Origin: Commensalibacter communis
GTDB lineage: Bacteria > Pseudomonadota > Alphaproteobacteria > Acetobacterales > Acetobacteraceae
NCBI RefSeq assembly: GCF_947179015.1
Contig: NZ_CAMXCM010000001.1
Span: 917,387-981,386, forward strand
DNA: 64,000 bases
Reading direction: 5' to 3'
A model generated the notes under the pieces. That model did no database searches. It was not told the DNA's origin and was given only the letters and a program-made list of their open reading frames with translations. Made by a program: the position numbers and the translations under genes. The first letter of the stretch is position 1. Each line of letters opens with the position of its first letter. This document shows, one piece after another, positions 8,341 to 17,832 of this stretch.

Positions 8341-9600
8341 TTATGGGAATAAGCCTCTGGCTTGTTTAGCAGCATTGACGCGTCTTAAACCCGCACAAGT
8401 TGCAGCCATACGATTGCTTACTTTTAATTCTTTGGCGCTTTTAACCGTATCGTAAAACCCTTTATCCATGATTTTTTTCATACGACTAATAATTTCTTCT
8501 TCTTCCCAGAAGAATTGTTGTAAATCTTGAACCCACTCAAAGTAACTGACAGTAACCCCACCAGAGTTACATAAAATATCAGGAATGATGAACACTTCTG
8601 GACGTTTGGCGAATACAGCATCTGCTTCAAGAGTTGTAGGACCATTAGCTGCTTCAGCTAGAATTCTACATTCAATTTTATTAGCGATTTCTTCTGTAAT
8701 AACACGTTCAACAGCTGCGGGAACTAATACATCACATTTAATAGTTAAAATGGCGTTAGGATCAGTCAAGCATTCTGATGAGTATCCTTTTAATACACCA
8801 TGTTTTGAGACATAGTCTATAATTTCAGGAATATTCAACCCTTTTGGATCATGGTAAGCAGCAGTATGATCGCTGATCGCTAGGATTTTAACACCCAAAG
8901 CATGTAATTCATTCGCTGCAACAGAACCAACATTTCCAAATCCTTGAATCACAGCTGTTGATTGAGCAAGATTTAAATTAATTTCTTCTGCTGCACGAAC
9001 AATTGTATGGGTGACGCCACGACCGGTCGCCTCTCTACGCCCAACAGTTCCACCACAACTCACTGGTTTGCCTGTAACAATTTCTGTTACGGTTTGACCA
9101 GCATCATTAGAATAGGTATCCATAAACCAAGCCATGACTTGTTCATTTGTACCAATATCAGGAGCCATCACATCAACGTGTGGACCAACAAAAGGAATTA
9201 ACTCTTGCATAAAGCGTCTTGATAATGCTTCTAATTCTTTTGGGGATAAAGAATAAGGATCAACACGTACGCCACCTTTTGCACCACCATAAGGCAGATT
9301 CATTAATGCGCATTTCCAGCTCATCCATAAAGATAGTGCAGCTACTTCACCAATATCAACATGTGGGGAAAAACGAACCCCACCCTTTGCTGGTCCTAAG
9401 CTCAGGTGATGTTGCACACGATAGCCTTCATAAACAACTGTTGACCCATCATCACGATGAATGGGGCAAGTCACTGCAATAGCTCTTTTTGGGTACAGCA
9501 ACCGATCACGTTGATCGGTTGGAATTTCTAAAATATCTGCTGCTTGTAAGAATTGCTGACGTGCCATGCCAAATACAGGGCCACCATAAATATCGAACAT
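8341..9600 (-). CDS. gdhA: Glutamate dehydrogenase, catabolic type
   Basis: A 419-residue Glu/Leu/Phe/Val dehydrogenase interconverting glutamate and 2-oxoglutarate plus ammonia. The catalytic lysine sits in LPYGGAKGGV (Lys108); the nucleotide-binding motif is IQGFGNVGS in the second domain. Sequence and length match the RocG/GudB-like hexameric enzymes that mostly run in the NAD-dependent, glutamate-degrading direction, rather than the 450-residue anabolic GdhA of E. coli. It is divergent from putA, whose product makes glutamate from proline, so together they form a proline to 2-oxoglutarate route. Cofactor choice is inferred. Confidence 0.92.
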   Translation of the reverse strand: MFDIYGGPVFGMARQQFLQAADILEIPTDQRDRLLYPKRAIAVTCPIHRDDGSTVVYEGYRVQHHLSLGPAKGGVRFSPHVDIGEVAALSLWMSWKCALMNLPYGGAKGGVRVDPYSLSPKELEALSRRFMQELIPFVGPHVDVMAPDIGTNEQVMAWFMDTYSNDAGQTVTEIVTGKPVSCGGTVGRREATGRGVTHTIVRAAEEINLNLAQSTAVIQGFGNVGSVAANELHALGVKILAISDHTAAYHDPKGLNIPEIIDYVSKHGVLKGYSSECLTDPNAILTIKCDVLVPAAVERVITEEIANKIECRILAEAANGPTTLEADAVFAKRPEVFIIPDILCNSGGVTVSYFEWVQDLQQFFWEEEEIISRMKKIMDKGFYDTVKSAKELKVSNRMAATCAGLRRVNAAKQARGLFP

Positions 9601-9796
9601 AATCCTTTTATATCCTTAATATTAGTGAAATCTAGCTGGATACTAACCTTAATTTTCGTTCGCGGTAAATAAACTTAAAGTGTTCAATAAAACTTATGAA
9701 ACCCCTTTAAATTATACTTTAACAAATAGATATTTCATGTAATAACCAGCATAATGGTAATTGTGCTCATCTTGCACTTCAACATCGAGGTTCTCT
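9601..9796. promoter_or_regulatory. Divergent gdhA/putA promoter region
   Basis: About 200 AT-rich bases separate the two divergent starts and must carry both promoters. A TATACT hexamer lies in AATTATACTTTAAC on the putA side. No regulator gene sits next to it and no clear long palindrome was seen. Confidence 0.5.
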
Positions 9797-12700
9797 ATGT
9801 CTGTTTTTTCTCAATTTGATGATATTGTACATTCACAAGCTCCACTAAGAGCTAAAATTACTGAGGCAACTCGTCGATCTGAAATGGATTGTATTCAATC
9901 GCTTATTCAAGAAGCAACAGTATCAGATACGATGAATGCACAGATTAAAAATCATGCAAAAGCACTTACTCAATATCTAAGAAAACACCGCAACTTAAAA
10001 GGTGTAGAAACCCTTGTCCAAGAATTCTCTCTTTCTTCTGCTGAAGGTGTTGCATTGATGTGCCTTGCAGAAGCATTATTGCGTATTCCAGATGTCGAAA
10101 CACGTGATGCATTGATTCGTGATAAAATCAGTACTGGGGATTGGACGTCTCATGCTGGTTTTAAAAAACCGATCTTTACGAATGCTGCGGCGTGGGGATT
10201 GGCTATTACGGGAAAGTTGGTCACGCCAGTTAAAGAAGGCAATCTTGCTGCGGCACTTACCAAGTTAGCAAAACGCCGCGGTGAAAATGTTATCCGCCTT
10301 AGCCTTGATAGGGCAATGCGTATGATGGGTGAACAGTTTGTACTTGGGCAAACAATCGAAGATGCTTTAAAAAATAGTAAAAAATTAGAAAAAATTGGTT
10401 TTCGTTACTCATATGATATGCTTGGTGAGGCTGCAATTACTAAAGAAGATGCAGAAAATTATCGTATTGATTATGAAAATGCACTTCATGCCATCGGCAA
10501 ATCTACTCAAGGGAGCAGCGTATATGAGCGCGCGGGATTATCCATTAAATTATCCGCATTACATCCACGATATTCCCGTGCGCAACATGACAGAGTCATG
10601 GCAGAATTATTACCCACTTTAACAAACTTAATTCTTTTGGCGCGACAATATAATGTTGGTATTAATATTGATGCAGAAGAAAGTGAACGTCTCGAACTTT
10701 CACTCGATTTAATGGAAGCCATTTGCCGGCATCCAGAACTACAAAATTGGAATGGTATTGGGTTTGTTGTCCAAGCCTATGGTCGTAGATGTCCTTATGT
10801 GCTTGATTATTTAATTGATCTCGCCCGCCGTACTAATCGCCGTTTAATGATCCGTTTGGTCAAAGGTGCTTATTGGGACAGTGAAATCAAAAAAGCTCAA
10901 GTTGAAGGGCAATCGGACTTCCCTGTTTATACCAGAAAAATTTACACTGATATCAGTTATATTGCCTGCGCACGTAAATTATTAGCTCATCGTGATGCCG
11001 TTTTCCCGCAATTTGCAACCCATAACGTCAGAACATTGACAACTATTTATGCGCTTGCTGGTAAAAATTACGATCCAGAACAATATGAATTCCAATGCTT
11101 ACATGGGATGGGTGAACAATTATATAGCAAGGTTGTTCAGGCAGAACATTTATCAAGACCTTGTAGAATTTATGCACCTGTTGGCACACATGAGACTTTA
11201 TTGGCTTATTTAGTACGTCGTTTATTAGAAAATGGTGCAAATTCTTCCTTTGTTAATCAAATTGGTAATGAGTCAATTTCCATCGATCAACTTATTGCTG
11301 ATCCTGTAGCTGAAGCATTAAAAATTAATCCAGTTGGTAGCCCTCATGCTTCAATCAAAGCACCTTTAGCTATTTATGGAAAAGACAGATTAAATTCAAA
11401 GGGAATTGATTTTAACGATGAATTTACCCTAGAAGCCCTATCTAAAGCGCTCAATTCGTCGCCAACGACTTGGGAGTCTTTACCGATCGTCGCAGGCAAG
11501 GCGATTAAAGCAAAAAACAAAGCTATTGATGTGTTAAACCCAGCCAATCATCAAGATAAAGTTGGAACAGTTGTCGAGGCATCCACTGAAGAAGTTAATC
11601 AAGCTTTTCAATCTGCCGTCAAAGCAGCCAAAGATTGGGCTGAAACTTCACCTGAACAAAGAGCGGCTCCGTTATTAAAAGCTGCTGACCTTTTAGAGGG
11701 ACAACTCTATTCTTTATTAGGGTTGATTGTTCGAGAAGCAGGTAAATCTTTTCTGAATGCATTGGCAGAAGTTAGAGAAGCTGTTGATTTCTTAAGATAT
11801 TATGCCAAAACCATTGAAAAAGAATATAATAACAAAACACATATTGCTTTGGGTGGTCCAGTCGTTTGTATCAGTCCTTGGAACTTCCCTCTTGCTATTT
11901 TCCTTGGACAAGTTTCTGCTGCTTTAGCTGCAGGTAATCCCGTGTTGGCTAAACCTGCCGAAGAAACCCCTTTAATTGCTGCAAAAGCGGTTCAAATTCT
12001 TCATGAAGCAGGTATCCCTGTTGAAGTCCTACAATTATTACCTGGTAAAGGGGATATTGGTGCAGCCTTAGTTTCTCATAAAGACGTTCATGGAGTAATG
12101 TTTACAGGATCAACAGCCGTAGCCCGTGAGATTTCTAAAAGCCTTGCAAATAGAAGATCCCCTGCTGGTGACATTATTCCTTTTGTTGCAGAAACGGGTG
12201 GACAGAATTCTTTAATTGTCGATTCTTCTGCGCTTGCTGAACAAGTCGTGGTTGATATTATTGCTTCTGCTTTTGACAGTGCTGGTCAACGTTGTTCAGC
12301 ATTACGTGTATTATGCGTTCAAGAAGACTGTGCAGATCGTGTTGTGACCATGTTACGTGGTGCAACCAATGAATTAGTTGTTGGAAACCCCATTACTCTT
12401 AAAACAGATATTGGTCCTGTTATCAATCAAGAAGCTTTGGATCGTTTGAATAAACATGTCGAGTATATGAAGGGTAAAGGATTTAAAGTCTGGTCGTTAC
12501 CATTACCTGAACAAGCCAAAAATGGCACTTTCATGATGCCAACCATTGTCGAAATCAATCAAATTTCAGATATTCCTGACGAAGTCTTCGGTCCTGTTTT
12601 GCACGTCATTCGTTATAAACGTAATCAACTCGATCATTTAATTGATACCATCAATAATACTGGCTTTGGACTGACCTTTGGGGTGCATTCTCGTATTGGT

Positions 12701-13438
12701 GAAATGATCGAAAACACAACCAATAAAATCCACGCAGGTAATATTTATATCAACCGTAATATTATTGGTGCCATTGTTGGTGTTCAACCTTTTGGCGGCA
12801 GAGGTCTTTCTGGAACAGGTCCAAAAGCTGGTGCGCCTTTTATTATCAGAAGATTGTTAAAACAATGCCCTTCTTATACAGCTTTACCAAAACAAACACC
12901 TCCAACAGTTGCACAACAATGGATTAGATGGCTTGAACAACATCAACCTGAGTTTGCTCATACAGCCCATGAGCTTTTATCTCATTGTTTAGTCGGCAAT
13001 TCAGTTGAATTAAAAGGCCCAGTTGGAGAAGAAAATATCTATAAACTTTCCCCTCGTGGTGCGGTATTATGCGTTGCAAAAACACAAGATATCTTGCTCC
13101 GCCAAATAACACTTGCGCTTGGATCTGGTAATTCGGTTTTATTACTTGCTTCAAACGAAATTACCCACTGGTATGAACATTTACCACAACAGCTTGTCGC
13201 TCAAATTACCAAAGTCAATGCAGCAAATCAAAAACCTTGCTCTGTTATTTTAGGCGAAAAAGACTTCTCTGAATTTGAGCAAGCACGTCAAAAATTGTCA
13301 TTTACTGAACATGGTATTGTGTCTGCATTTGATGTCAGTGAAAATTTGAACCCAAGTGACTTCTTAATGGAAGAACAATCTGTGAGTATTAATACAACTG
13401 CTGCAGGGGGTAATGCGTCCCTGATGACAATTGAATAA
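9797..13438 (+). CDS. putA: Bifunctional proline dehydrogenase / delta-1-pyrroline-5-carboxylate dehydrogenase
   Basis: A 1213-residue PutA that oxidises proline to glutamate in two steps with channelling. Order: helical arm domain (about 1-110), FAD-binding proline dehydrogenase barrel (to about 480, with YGRRCPYVLDYL and RLVKGAYWDSEIKKA), then the aldehyde dehydrogenase (about 580-1000) with CISPWNFPLAIF and the catalytic Cys833 in SAGQRCSALR, and a C-terminal ALDH-like tail. The ribbon-helix-helix DNA-binding domain of trifunctional PutA is absent, so this copy cannot autoregulate. The start at 9797 has a CGAGG ribosome binding site; the in-frame TTG at 9761 gives only a Cys/Ser-rich leader. 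Electrons go to membrane quinone. Confidence 0.95.
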   Translation: MSVFSQFDDIVHSQAPLRAKITEATRRSEMDCIQSLIQEATVSDTMNAQIKNHAKALTQYLRKHRNLKGVETLVQEFSLSSAEGVALMCLAEALLRIPDVETRDALIRDKISTGDWTSHAGFKKPIFTNAAAWGLAITGKLVTPVKEGNLAAALTKLAKRRGENVIRLSLDRAMRMMGEQFVLGQTIEDALKNSKKLEKIGFRYSYDMLGEAAITKEDAENYRIDYENALHAIGKSTQGSSVYERAGLSIKLSALHPRYSRAQHDRVMAELLPTLTNLILLARQYNVGINIDAEESERLELSLDLMEAICRHPELQNWNGIGFVVQAYGRRCPYVLDYLIDLARRTNRRLMIRLVKGAYWDSEIKKAQVEGQSDFPVYTRKIYTDISYIACARKLLAHRDAVFPQFATHNVRTLTTIYALAGKNYDPEQYEFQCLHGMGEQLYSKVVQAEHLSRPCRIYAPVGTHETLLAYLVRRLLENGANSSFVNQIGNESISIDQLIADPVAEALKINPVGSPHASIKAPLAIYGKDRLNSKGIDFNDEFTLEALSKALNSSPTTWESLPIVAGKAIKAKNKAIDVLNPANHQDKVGTVVEASTEEVNQAFQSAVKAAKDWAETSPEQRAAPLLKAADLLEGQLYSLLGLIVREAGKSFLNALAEVREAVDFLRYYAKTIEKEYNNKTHIALGGPVVCISPWNFPLAIFLGQVSAALAAGNPVLAKPAEETPLIAAKAVQILHEAGIPVEVLQLLPGKGDIGAALVSHKDVHGVMFTGSTAVAREISKSLANRRSPAGDIIPFVAETGGQNSLIVDSSALAEQVVVDIIASAFDSAGQRCSALRVLCVQEDCADRVVTMLRGATNELVVGNPITLKTDIGPVINQEALDRLNKHVEYMKGKGFKVWSLPLPEQAKNGTFMMPTIVEINQISDIPDEVFGPVLHVIRYKRNQLDHLIDTINNTGFGLTFGVHSRIGEMIENTTNKIHAGNIYINRNIIGAIVGVQPFGGRGLSGTGPKAGAPFIIRRLLKQCPSYTALPKQTPPTVAQQWIRWLEQHQPEFAHTAHELLSHCLVGNSVELKGPVGEENIYKLSPRGAVLCVAKTQDILLRQITLALGSGNSVLLLASNEITHWYEHLPQQLVAQITKVNAANQKPCSVILGEKDFSEFEQARQKLSFTEHGIVSAFDVSENLNPSDFLMEEQSVSINTTAAGGNASLMTIE

Positions 13439-13446
13439 TATCTAAA

Positions 13447-13476
13447 AAAAAGGAGGATTAAAAGATCCTCCTTTTT
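13447..13476 (+). terminator. Intrinsic terminator of putA
   Basis: A perfect 12-bp stem (AAAAAGGAGGAT at 13447-13458, complement at 13465-13476) with a 6-base loop ends in TTTTT, 8 bases after the putA stop. Confidence 0.9.
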
Positions 13477-13492
13477 CCTATAATCGACTTTT

Positions 13493-14110
13493 ATGATGAT
13501 CTCATTAAAATATCTATATATTCAACTCTATTACTGCCAGTCGTCCCAAAAAATAAGTAATGATTTAATCAGTCATTATATGGATCATTTTGAAAATGCT
13601 TCACTAGAGCTTTTTGAAAATTTATATCAAGAAACACATTTTGAATCTTTATTACTGTCTATTATTCAAAAAACAGACCCTAGTTTTAATAAAGATAATT
13701 TAGAATGTGAAGTTCTGACTGCTTTCTTTTTCTTATATTTTTTATATGCATATCAAGACCAAAAAATACAACCTATTGAATTATTAGATATATTTAGTAA
13801 AATAGAAGCTAAATTTTTATCTAAACTACCCATATATCCCGATAAAGCAATTAAATATCCAGGTTGGCTTGATCTTTACGACGCGCTTGATTGGTGCGAT
13901 GAAACATGGGATTTTAATAACTCGCCTCATCTTTTGGAAGCTGTGCAAACGCAAATAGAGATTATTCAACAATGGTTGGGCAAACTTCCTCAATATACAT
14001 ATACTCGTGTAATTAAGGATAAAATTTCTAAATATCAACATGAGGCCAATTTATTATTAATTTCACCTAAGGACAAAAATGTATATCCCAGAACATTTCA
14101 AAGAAAATGA
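13493..14110 (+). CDS. Hypothetical acidic/helical protein
   Basis: A 205-residue ORF with no recognised family. It is rich in Leu, Tyr, Phe, Glu and Asp, looks all-alpha, and has no signal peptide or clear membrane segment despite a hydrophobic patch FFFLYFLYAYQD near residue 83. A WCDETWDF motif near residue 138 stands out. Its 3' end overlaps the PaiB-like gene by 32 bases in another frame, suggesting co-transcription. No strong ribosome binding site precedes 13493; the in-frame ATG at 13580 is an alternative start. AT content matches the surroundings. Confidence 0.55.
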   Translation: MMISLKYLYIQLYYCQSSQKISNDLISHYMDHFENASLELFENLYQETHFESLLLSIIQKTDPSFNKDNLECEVLTAFFFLYFLYAYQDQKIQPIELLDIFSKIEAKFLSKLPIYPDKAIKYPGWLDLYDALDWCDETWDFNNSPHLLEAVQTQIEIIQQWLGKLPQYTYTRVIKDKISKYQHEANLLLISPKDKNVYPRTFQRK

Positions 14111-14720
14111 TTTACAGTTGTTACATACTGCAATCAAAGACATTCAAGTTGCACATATTATTACTCAACATTCTTATGGAGTTGAAGCCAGCTTTGTTCC
14201 TCTTTTTTTAGATACACAACAAGAAGAAAAAGGTGTTTTATATGGACATATTGCCAAAGCAAATACGCAATGGAAAGAGCCTCTGACAAATGATGAAGCA
14301 CTTGTTATTTTTACAGGTGCAAATCATTATATCACCCCATCATGGTATCCTGCGAAACAAACACACCACAAAGTTGTACCAACATGGAATTATGTTATGG
14401 TCCATGTTCGAGGAAAAATAGAATTTATTCAAGACCCTCAAGAGTTATTATCTATTGTTACAAAAATAACGGATATTAATGAAAAGCGATTTAACGAGCC
14501 TTGGCATGTCCGAGATGCCCCCACAGATTATATTCAATCCATGTTGAAAGCCATTATCGGAATCAGAATTACGATTACGGAGATTAAAGGAAAATATAAA
14601 TTAAGCCAAAATTATAATGAAGATACTCAACAAAGCATTATCAATGGTTTACGAGAAACCAAAGATAACGATGGAATAAAAGTTGCTCAGCTTATGCAGG
14701 ATCAGTTAAACAATAATTAA
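14079..14720 (+). CDS. PaiB-like FMN-binding protein
   Basis: A 213-residue member of the PaiB/FMN-binding split-barrel family. It opens with MYIPEHFKENDLQLLHTAI, then the barrel strands GHIAKANTQWKE and the conserved block TGANHYITPSWYP with KVVPTWNYVMVHVRG that forms the flavin site. Bacillus PaiB is called a transcriptional regulator of sporulation and protease genes, but most family members are flavin or heme-binding proteins of unknown role. The start overlaps the preceding unknown gene. Its stop codon shares two bases with the stop codon of the convergent gene on the other strand. Confidence 0.85.
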   Translation: MYIPEHFKENDLQLLHTAIKDIQVAHIITQHSYGVEASFVPLFLDTQQEEKGVLYGHIAKANTQWKEPLTNDEALVIFTGANHYITPSWYPAKQTHHKVVPTWNYVMVHVRGKIEFIQDPQELLSIVTKITDINEKRFNEPWHVRDAPTDYIQSMLKAIIGIRITITEIKGKYKLSQNYNEDTQQSIINGLRETKDNDGIKVAQLMQDQLNNN

Positions 14721-16240
14721 TTCTTATGAATCAAATCATTTCTTACATACACATAAGAGTTGTTGGGTAGCCTCGTATATTCTATCTTCATAAAATCAAG
14801 AACACATGGCATGTATTTTTCAGCTGGAAATTGCCCCCAAACTATATAATTATCAAAGTATATTACTGGTGGTTTTTCAAGAGGTAAATCTTTGCAAATA
14901 TCTCTTTCGTATCCATTCCAAGAATGCTGTGCGTAATCTGCTTCCCAAGGTAAATAAGCATGATATTTTTTTATAGGTAATCTATTTGCATAGATGTAGA
15001 CATCAGGATTATATGGAATAACTAATATACGTTCGTCTGCCTTAGTGTATTTTTGAATCTCTGAAGTAAAGCCTAAATCAAGTCTTTCTCCAAATAATTT
15101 CCAAGTTATATTTTTTCGTTTATCCATGGTTTCACCAAAAGGTGAAGACGTAGCATATTTACCATGAACAACCATTATTGACATTATTAAAACTGATGAA
15201 AAAATTGATAATATTGGTTTATTTTCTGTTTTTCGTACAAAAGACAAAATAAACAATCCAAAACTTGCTATTAAGAATGCTCCATTTTGAAAACCTACGC
15301 TGCCTCTTAATTGCAAAGTTAATACGCCTAATATTATAATTAATGCACTCATTTTATAGGCTGATATACAAAATAAAATAATACTACCAAGAATAAAAGT
15401 ATATACAACTAAATTAGATATTAAATGGTCGTTACAAAAACTTGGTATAAAACTATCTATTAACGTTTTCAATCCAACAGATACATAGTTGATATAGTAA
15501 AATTGATTTAATACAAAATGGTAAACTATCAATCCCTTCAAGTCACCATAAATCAATAGCCACATCATAACAAGCAGGTTAGCAAAGCAACAACCTAACA
15601 GACTGAATAAAAAAATCTTACGATACTCATGATGCTTGCAAATGCTTATATATGCAACCACTATAAAAAAAGTTAAAGGCACAAAGCTAAAACTATAAGC
15701 AGTAGCAGGCAATAACCCAATAGCTGCCCCACCAATAAAAGCATGAATCGTAAGTATTGGACTCTTACAAAGCATTGGAAATATTACAGTTGCTAAACCA
15801 ATGACTGTTAAAGCCCCACCAACAGTCCAATAGCTATCTAAATACAATCCTTGTACTGTCCAAACACTGGACATCGCAAAAAACCATAATGCTGTAGCAA
15901 GCAAACGCTGGTGTAGGTTATTAAAAATTGGGCTGTAAAAAATACTTATTCCAGACATGGCTATAAAAAAAGTAGAAACTAATCGAAGCAACCAAATTTT
16001 ACTAAACCCTACAATTTGTCCGAGTAACCAAGTTACTAAGAAAATTAAAGGGCCATGTTCATCAATGTAATCACGATACAATATATCATGGTGTTGGATG
16101 GTTATTGCACCTAAAAAATGTCCAGTTTCATCCCCAAAAGGCAAAAAACCTATTCCAACAATATTACGATAGATATAGAATGATATCGAAATAAAAAATA
16201 ATACAAAACAAATTATAATGTTTTTATCTAATTTTAACAC
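14717..16240 (-). CDS. Polytopic membrane protein, GT-C glycosyltransferase-like
   Basis: A 507-residue protein with about ten or more hydrophobic segments over residues 1-350 and a soluble C-terminal domain (about 370-507). After the first membrane segment comes FGDETGHFLGAI followed by YRDYIDEHGP, an acidic first-loop layout typical of GT-C (PMT/ArnT-like) transferases that take sugars from polyprenyl phosphate donors. The start is a GTG at 16240, supported by AAGGA 7 bases upstream. It follows the FGE-like gene of the srf operon by 41 bases on the same strand, so it may be its last gene and could glycosylate an envelope component. Function is inferred from topology only. Confidence 0.6.
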   Translation of the reverse strand: MLKLDKNIIICFVLFFISISFYIYRNIVGIGFLPFGDETGHFLGAITIQHHDILYRDYIDEHGPLIFLVTWLLGQIVGFSKIWLLRLVSTFFIAMSGISIFYSPIFNNLHQRLLATALWFFAMSSVWTVQGLYLDSYWTVGGALTVIGLATVIFPMLCKSPILTIHAFIGGAAIGLLPATAYSFSFVPLTFFIVVAYISICKHHEYRKIFLFSLLGCCFANLLVMMWLLIYGDLKGLIVYHFVLNQFYYINYVSVGLKTLIDSFIPSFCNDHLISNLVVYTFILGSIILFCISAYKMSALIIILGVLTLQLRGSVGFQNGAFLIASFGLFILSFVRKTENKPILSIFSSVLIMSIMVVHGKYATSSPFGETMDKRKNITWKLFGERLDLGFTSEIQKYTKADERILVIPYNPDVYIYANRLPIKKYHAYLPWEADYAQHSWNGYERDICKDLPLEKPPVIYFDNYIVWGQFPAEKYMPCVLDFMKIEYTRLPNNSYVYVRNDLIHKN

Positions 16241-16281
16241 GATTTATCCTTATTATATTAAATGTTAAAATGAGTAGTTTT

Positions 16282-17832
16282 TTATTCTTTATCTCGTGCC
16301 TGTGTAGCAGGAATTGCGCTGATTTGTTTGGTTACATAATCAACAGTCCATTGTTTTTTCGGAGTAGACAATAAATTCTGTGTTTGATCCGCAAAAAAAG
16401 CTAGATTATCAAGTTGTCTGGTTTTAAAGGCAGTGATAACCATTGAAAATTGTTTGGTTTTATCTATCGCAGAAGATGCATCTGCAATTTGCCGTATAAG
16501 GTCTAAATATCCTTCTACAGAATTTTTCATGATCTTTTTGTGATTGTTAATATTAGCTGTAATTCCAGCTTTTTGCTTTTCATTAAGCATTTTCAATGTA
16601 GATAAAGATTCTTCCAACATGTGAATAGTATGTTGATGCTCCCATATATTCATTGCCAATGCAGCTGAAGCCTCTATTTGTGCACGCATCGTTGCAGTTT
16701 GGGCATCATTTCTAGCTCTGGCATCGGAATCTAATTGGGCTCCTATACGATCTAATCCTGCTTTGGTAGTAGCATCAGTCGTTTGATTTTTTAAATTATT
16801 AATCAATTGATGCGTATCAGAGGAAATATTTTCAGATTTTTGTAACAATTCTGCAAATTGACTCTGTGCTTGATTAGTTTCTTGTAAACTGCCTAAACTT
16901 GGGGCTGCAATAACAACTCGAAAACCCATTGTCGCTAATTTGGTGGGCTCATTGCTATTAGCATCATATAAAGGGATTTCTTCACGCAAAGCCGTATTAA
17001 GATCAGATGGATTGAAATTATAATTCCCTCCCTTAACAACAATCCCGCCTGTTTGACCATGTAAGCGCCCTACTCTGTTCAAATGATAATAATCTTGCAT
17101 CATTTGCCCAACTTCACCCAACATATCATATAATCCCAAAGGATTAGGTTTCATCGCCCCAACAGCTTGAACTTGACCATTCGCTAGCTCTGAACCCGCC
17201 ATAACATATTGTTCGATCCCTTCTGGCATTGGCCAGGTGGGCTCCAAGAATTCTGTATTGCTGACTTTATTCCCACCTTGAGCCGCATAATACCATTCAG
17301 ATTCTGTTGGTAAACGAATAAAGCCATAGCTAGTATCGCGTTTGGGCAAATCTTTTTTAGCATTTTGTAAAAGCCAAATAGACCATTTCTTTGAAAAATC
17401 TTGGGCATCGAACCAAGACACATTATTCATCGCTTTTTGCCCCGCTTGATCTGCCTTGGGGCAAGTGCCGTTATTCATAATTGCATCATATTGGTTACGC
17501 GTAACATCGTACTTGCCAATATAATAGACCTTAACACCTGTTTTAGAGGATGAAAACGGTGCTGATAGAGGGGATTGATGGATATAATTACTATATCCTT
17601 GATCTGCACTCGTTTGTCCCATTTGTACAGGAATATCATCCAATACGCCTCCTTCAGACGGCACTTCAATAGCCCTAAATACCATTGCGCCACCACAAGG
17701 CATCGGTAATGTAAAATCATCAGGTAAAGGATGAGGATCAATGAGATTTTTTGTCCATGAAGGATCTGCTGCAAAAGCAGGTAACGAGGTCAATCCCCCT
17801 ATAATGGCTAAACCATAAATGATTAATTTCAT
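16282..17832 (-). CDS. Secreted FGE/SUMF1-fold protein with C-terminal coiled coil
   Basis: A 516-residue exported protein of the srf operon. The signal peptide is MKLIIYGLAIIGGLTSLPAFA; the start at 17832 overlaps the permease stop (ATGA), whereas the upstream in-frame start lies inside the permease gene. Residues about 30-310 form a formylglycine-generating-enzyme fold: GKYDVTRNQYDAIM, RLPTESEWYYAAQGG, GLYDMLGEVGQMM, VKGGNYNFNP and the closing GFRVVIA. The two active-site cysteines of true FGE are not evident, so it more likely binds ligand or protein than modifies sulfatases, and no sulfatase gene is nearby. Residues about 320-500 are Gln/Ala/Lys-rich helices, probably coiled coil. It is presumably the periplasmic partner of the ABC/FtsX pair encoded upstream. 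Confidence 0.82.
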   Translation of the reverse strand: MKLIIYGLAIIGGLTSLPAFAADPSWTKNLIDPHPLPDDFTLPMPCGGAMVFRAIEVPSEGGVLDDIPVQMGQTSADQGYSNYIHQSPLSAPFSSSKTGVKVYYIGKYDVTRNQYDAIMNNGTCPKADQAGQKAMNNVSWFDAQDFSKKWSIWLLQNAKKDLPKRDTSYGFIRLPTESEWYYAAQGGNKVSNTEFLEPTWPMPEGIEQYVMAGSELANGQVQAVGAMKPNPLGLYDMLGEVGQMMQDYYHLNRVGRLHGQTGGIVVKGGNYNFNPSDLNTALREEIPLYDANSNEPTKLATMGFRVVIAAPSLGSLQETNQAQSQFAELLQKSENISSDTHQLINNLKNQTTDATTKAGLDRIGAQLDSDARARNDAQTATMRAQIEASAALAMNIWEHQHTIHMLEESLSTLKMLNEKQKAGITANINNHKKIMKNSVEGYLDLIRQIADASSAIDKTKQFSMVITAFKTRQLDNLAFFADQTQNLLSTPKKQWTVDYVTKQISAIPATQARDKE

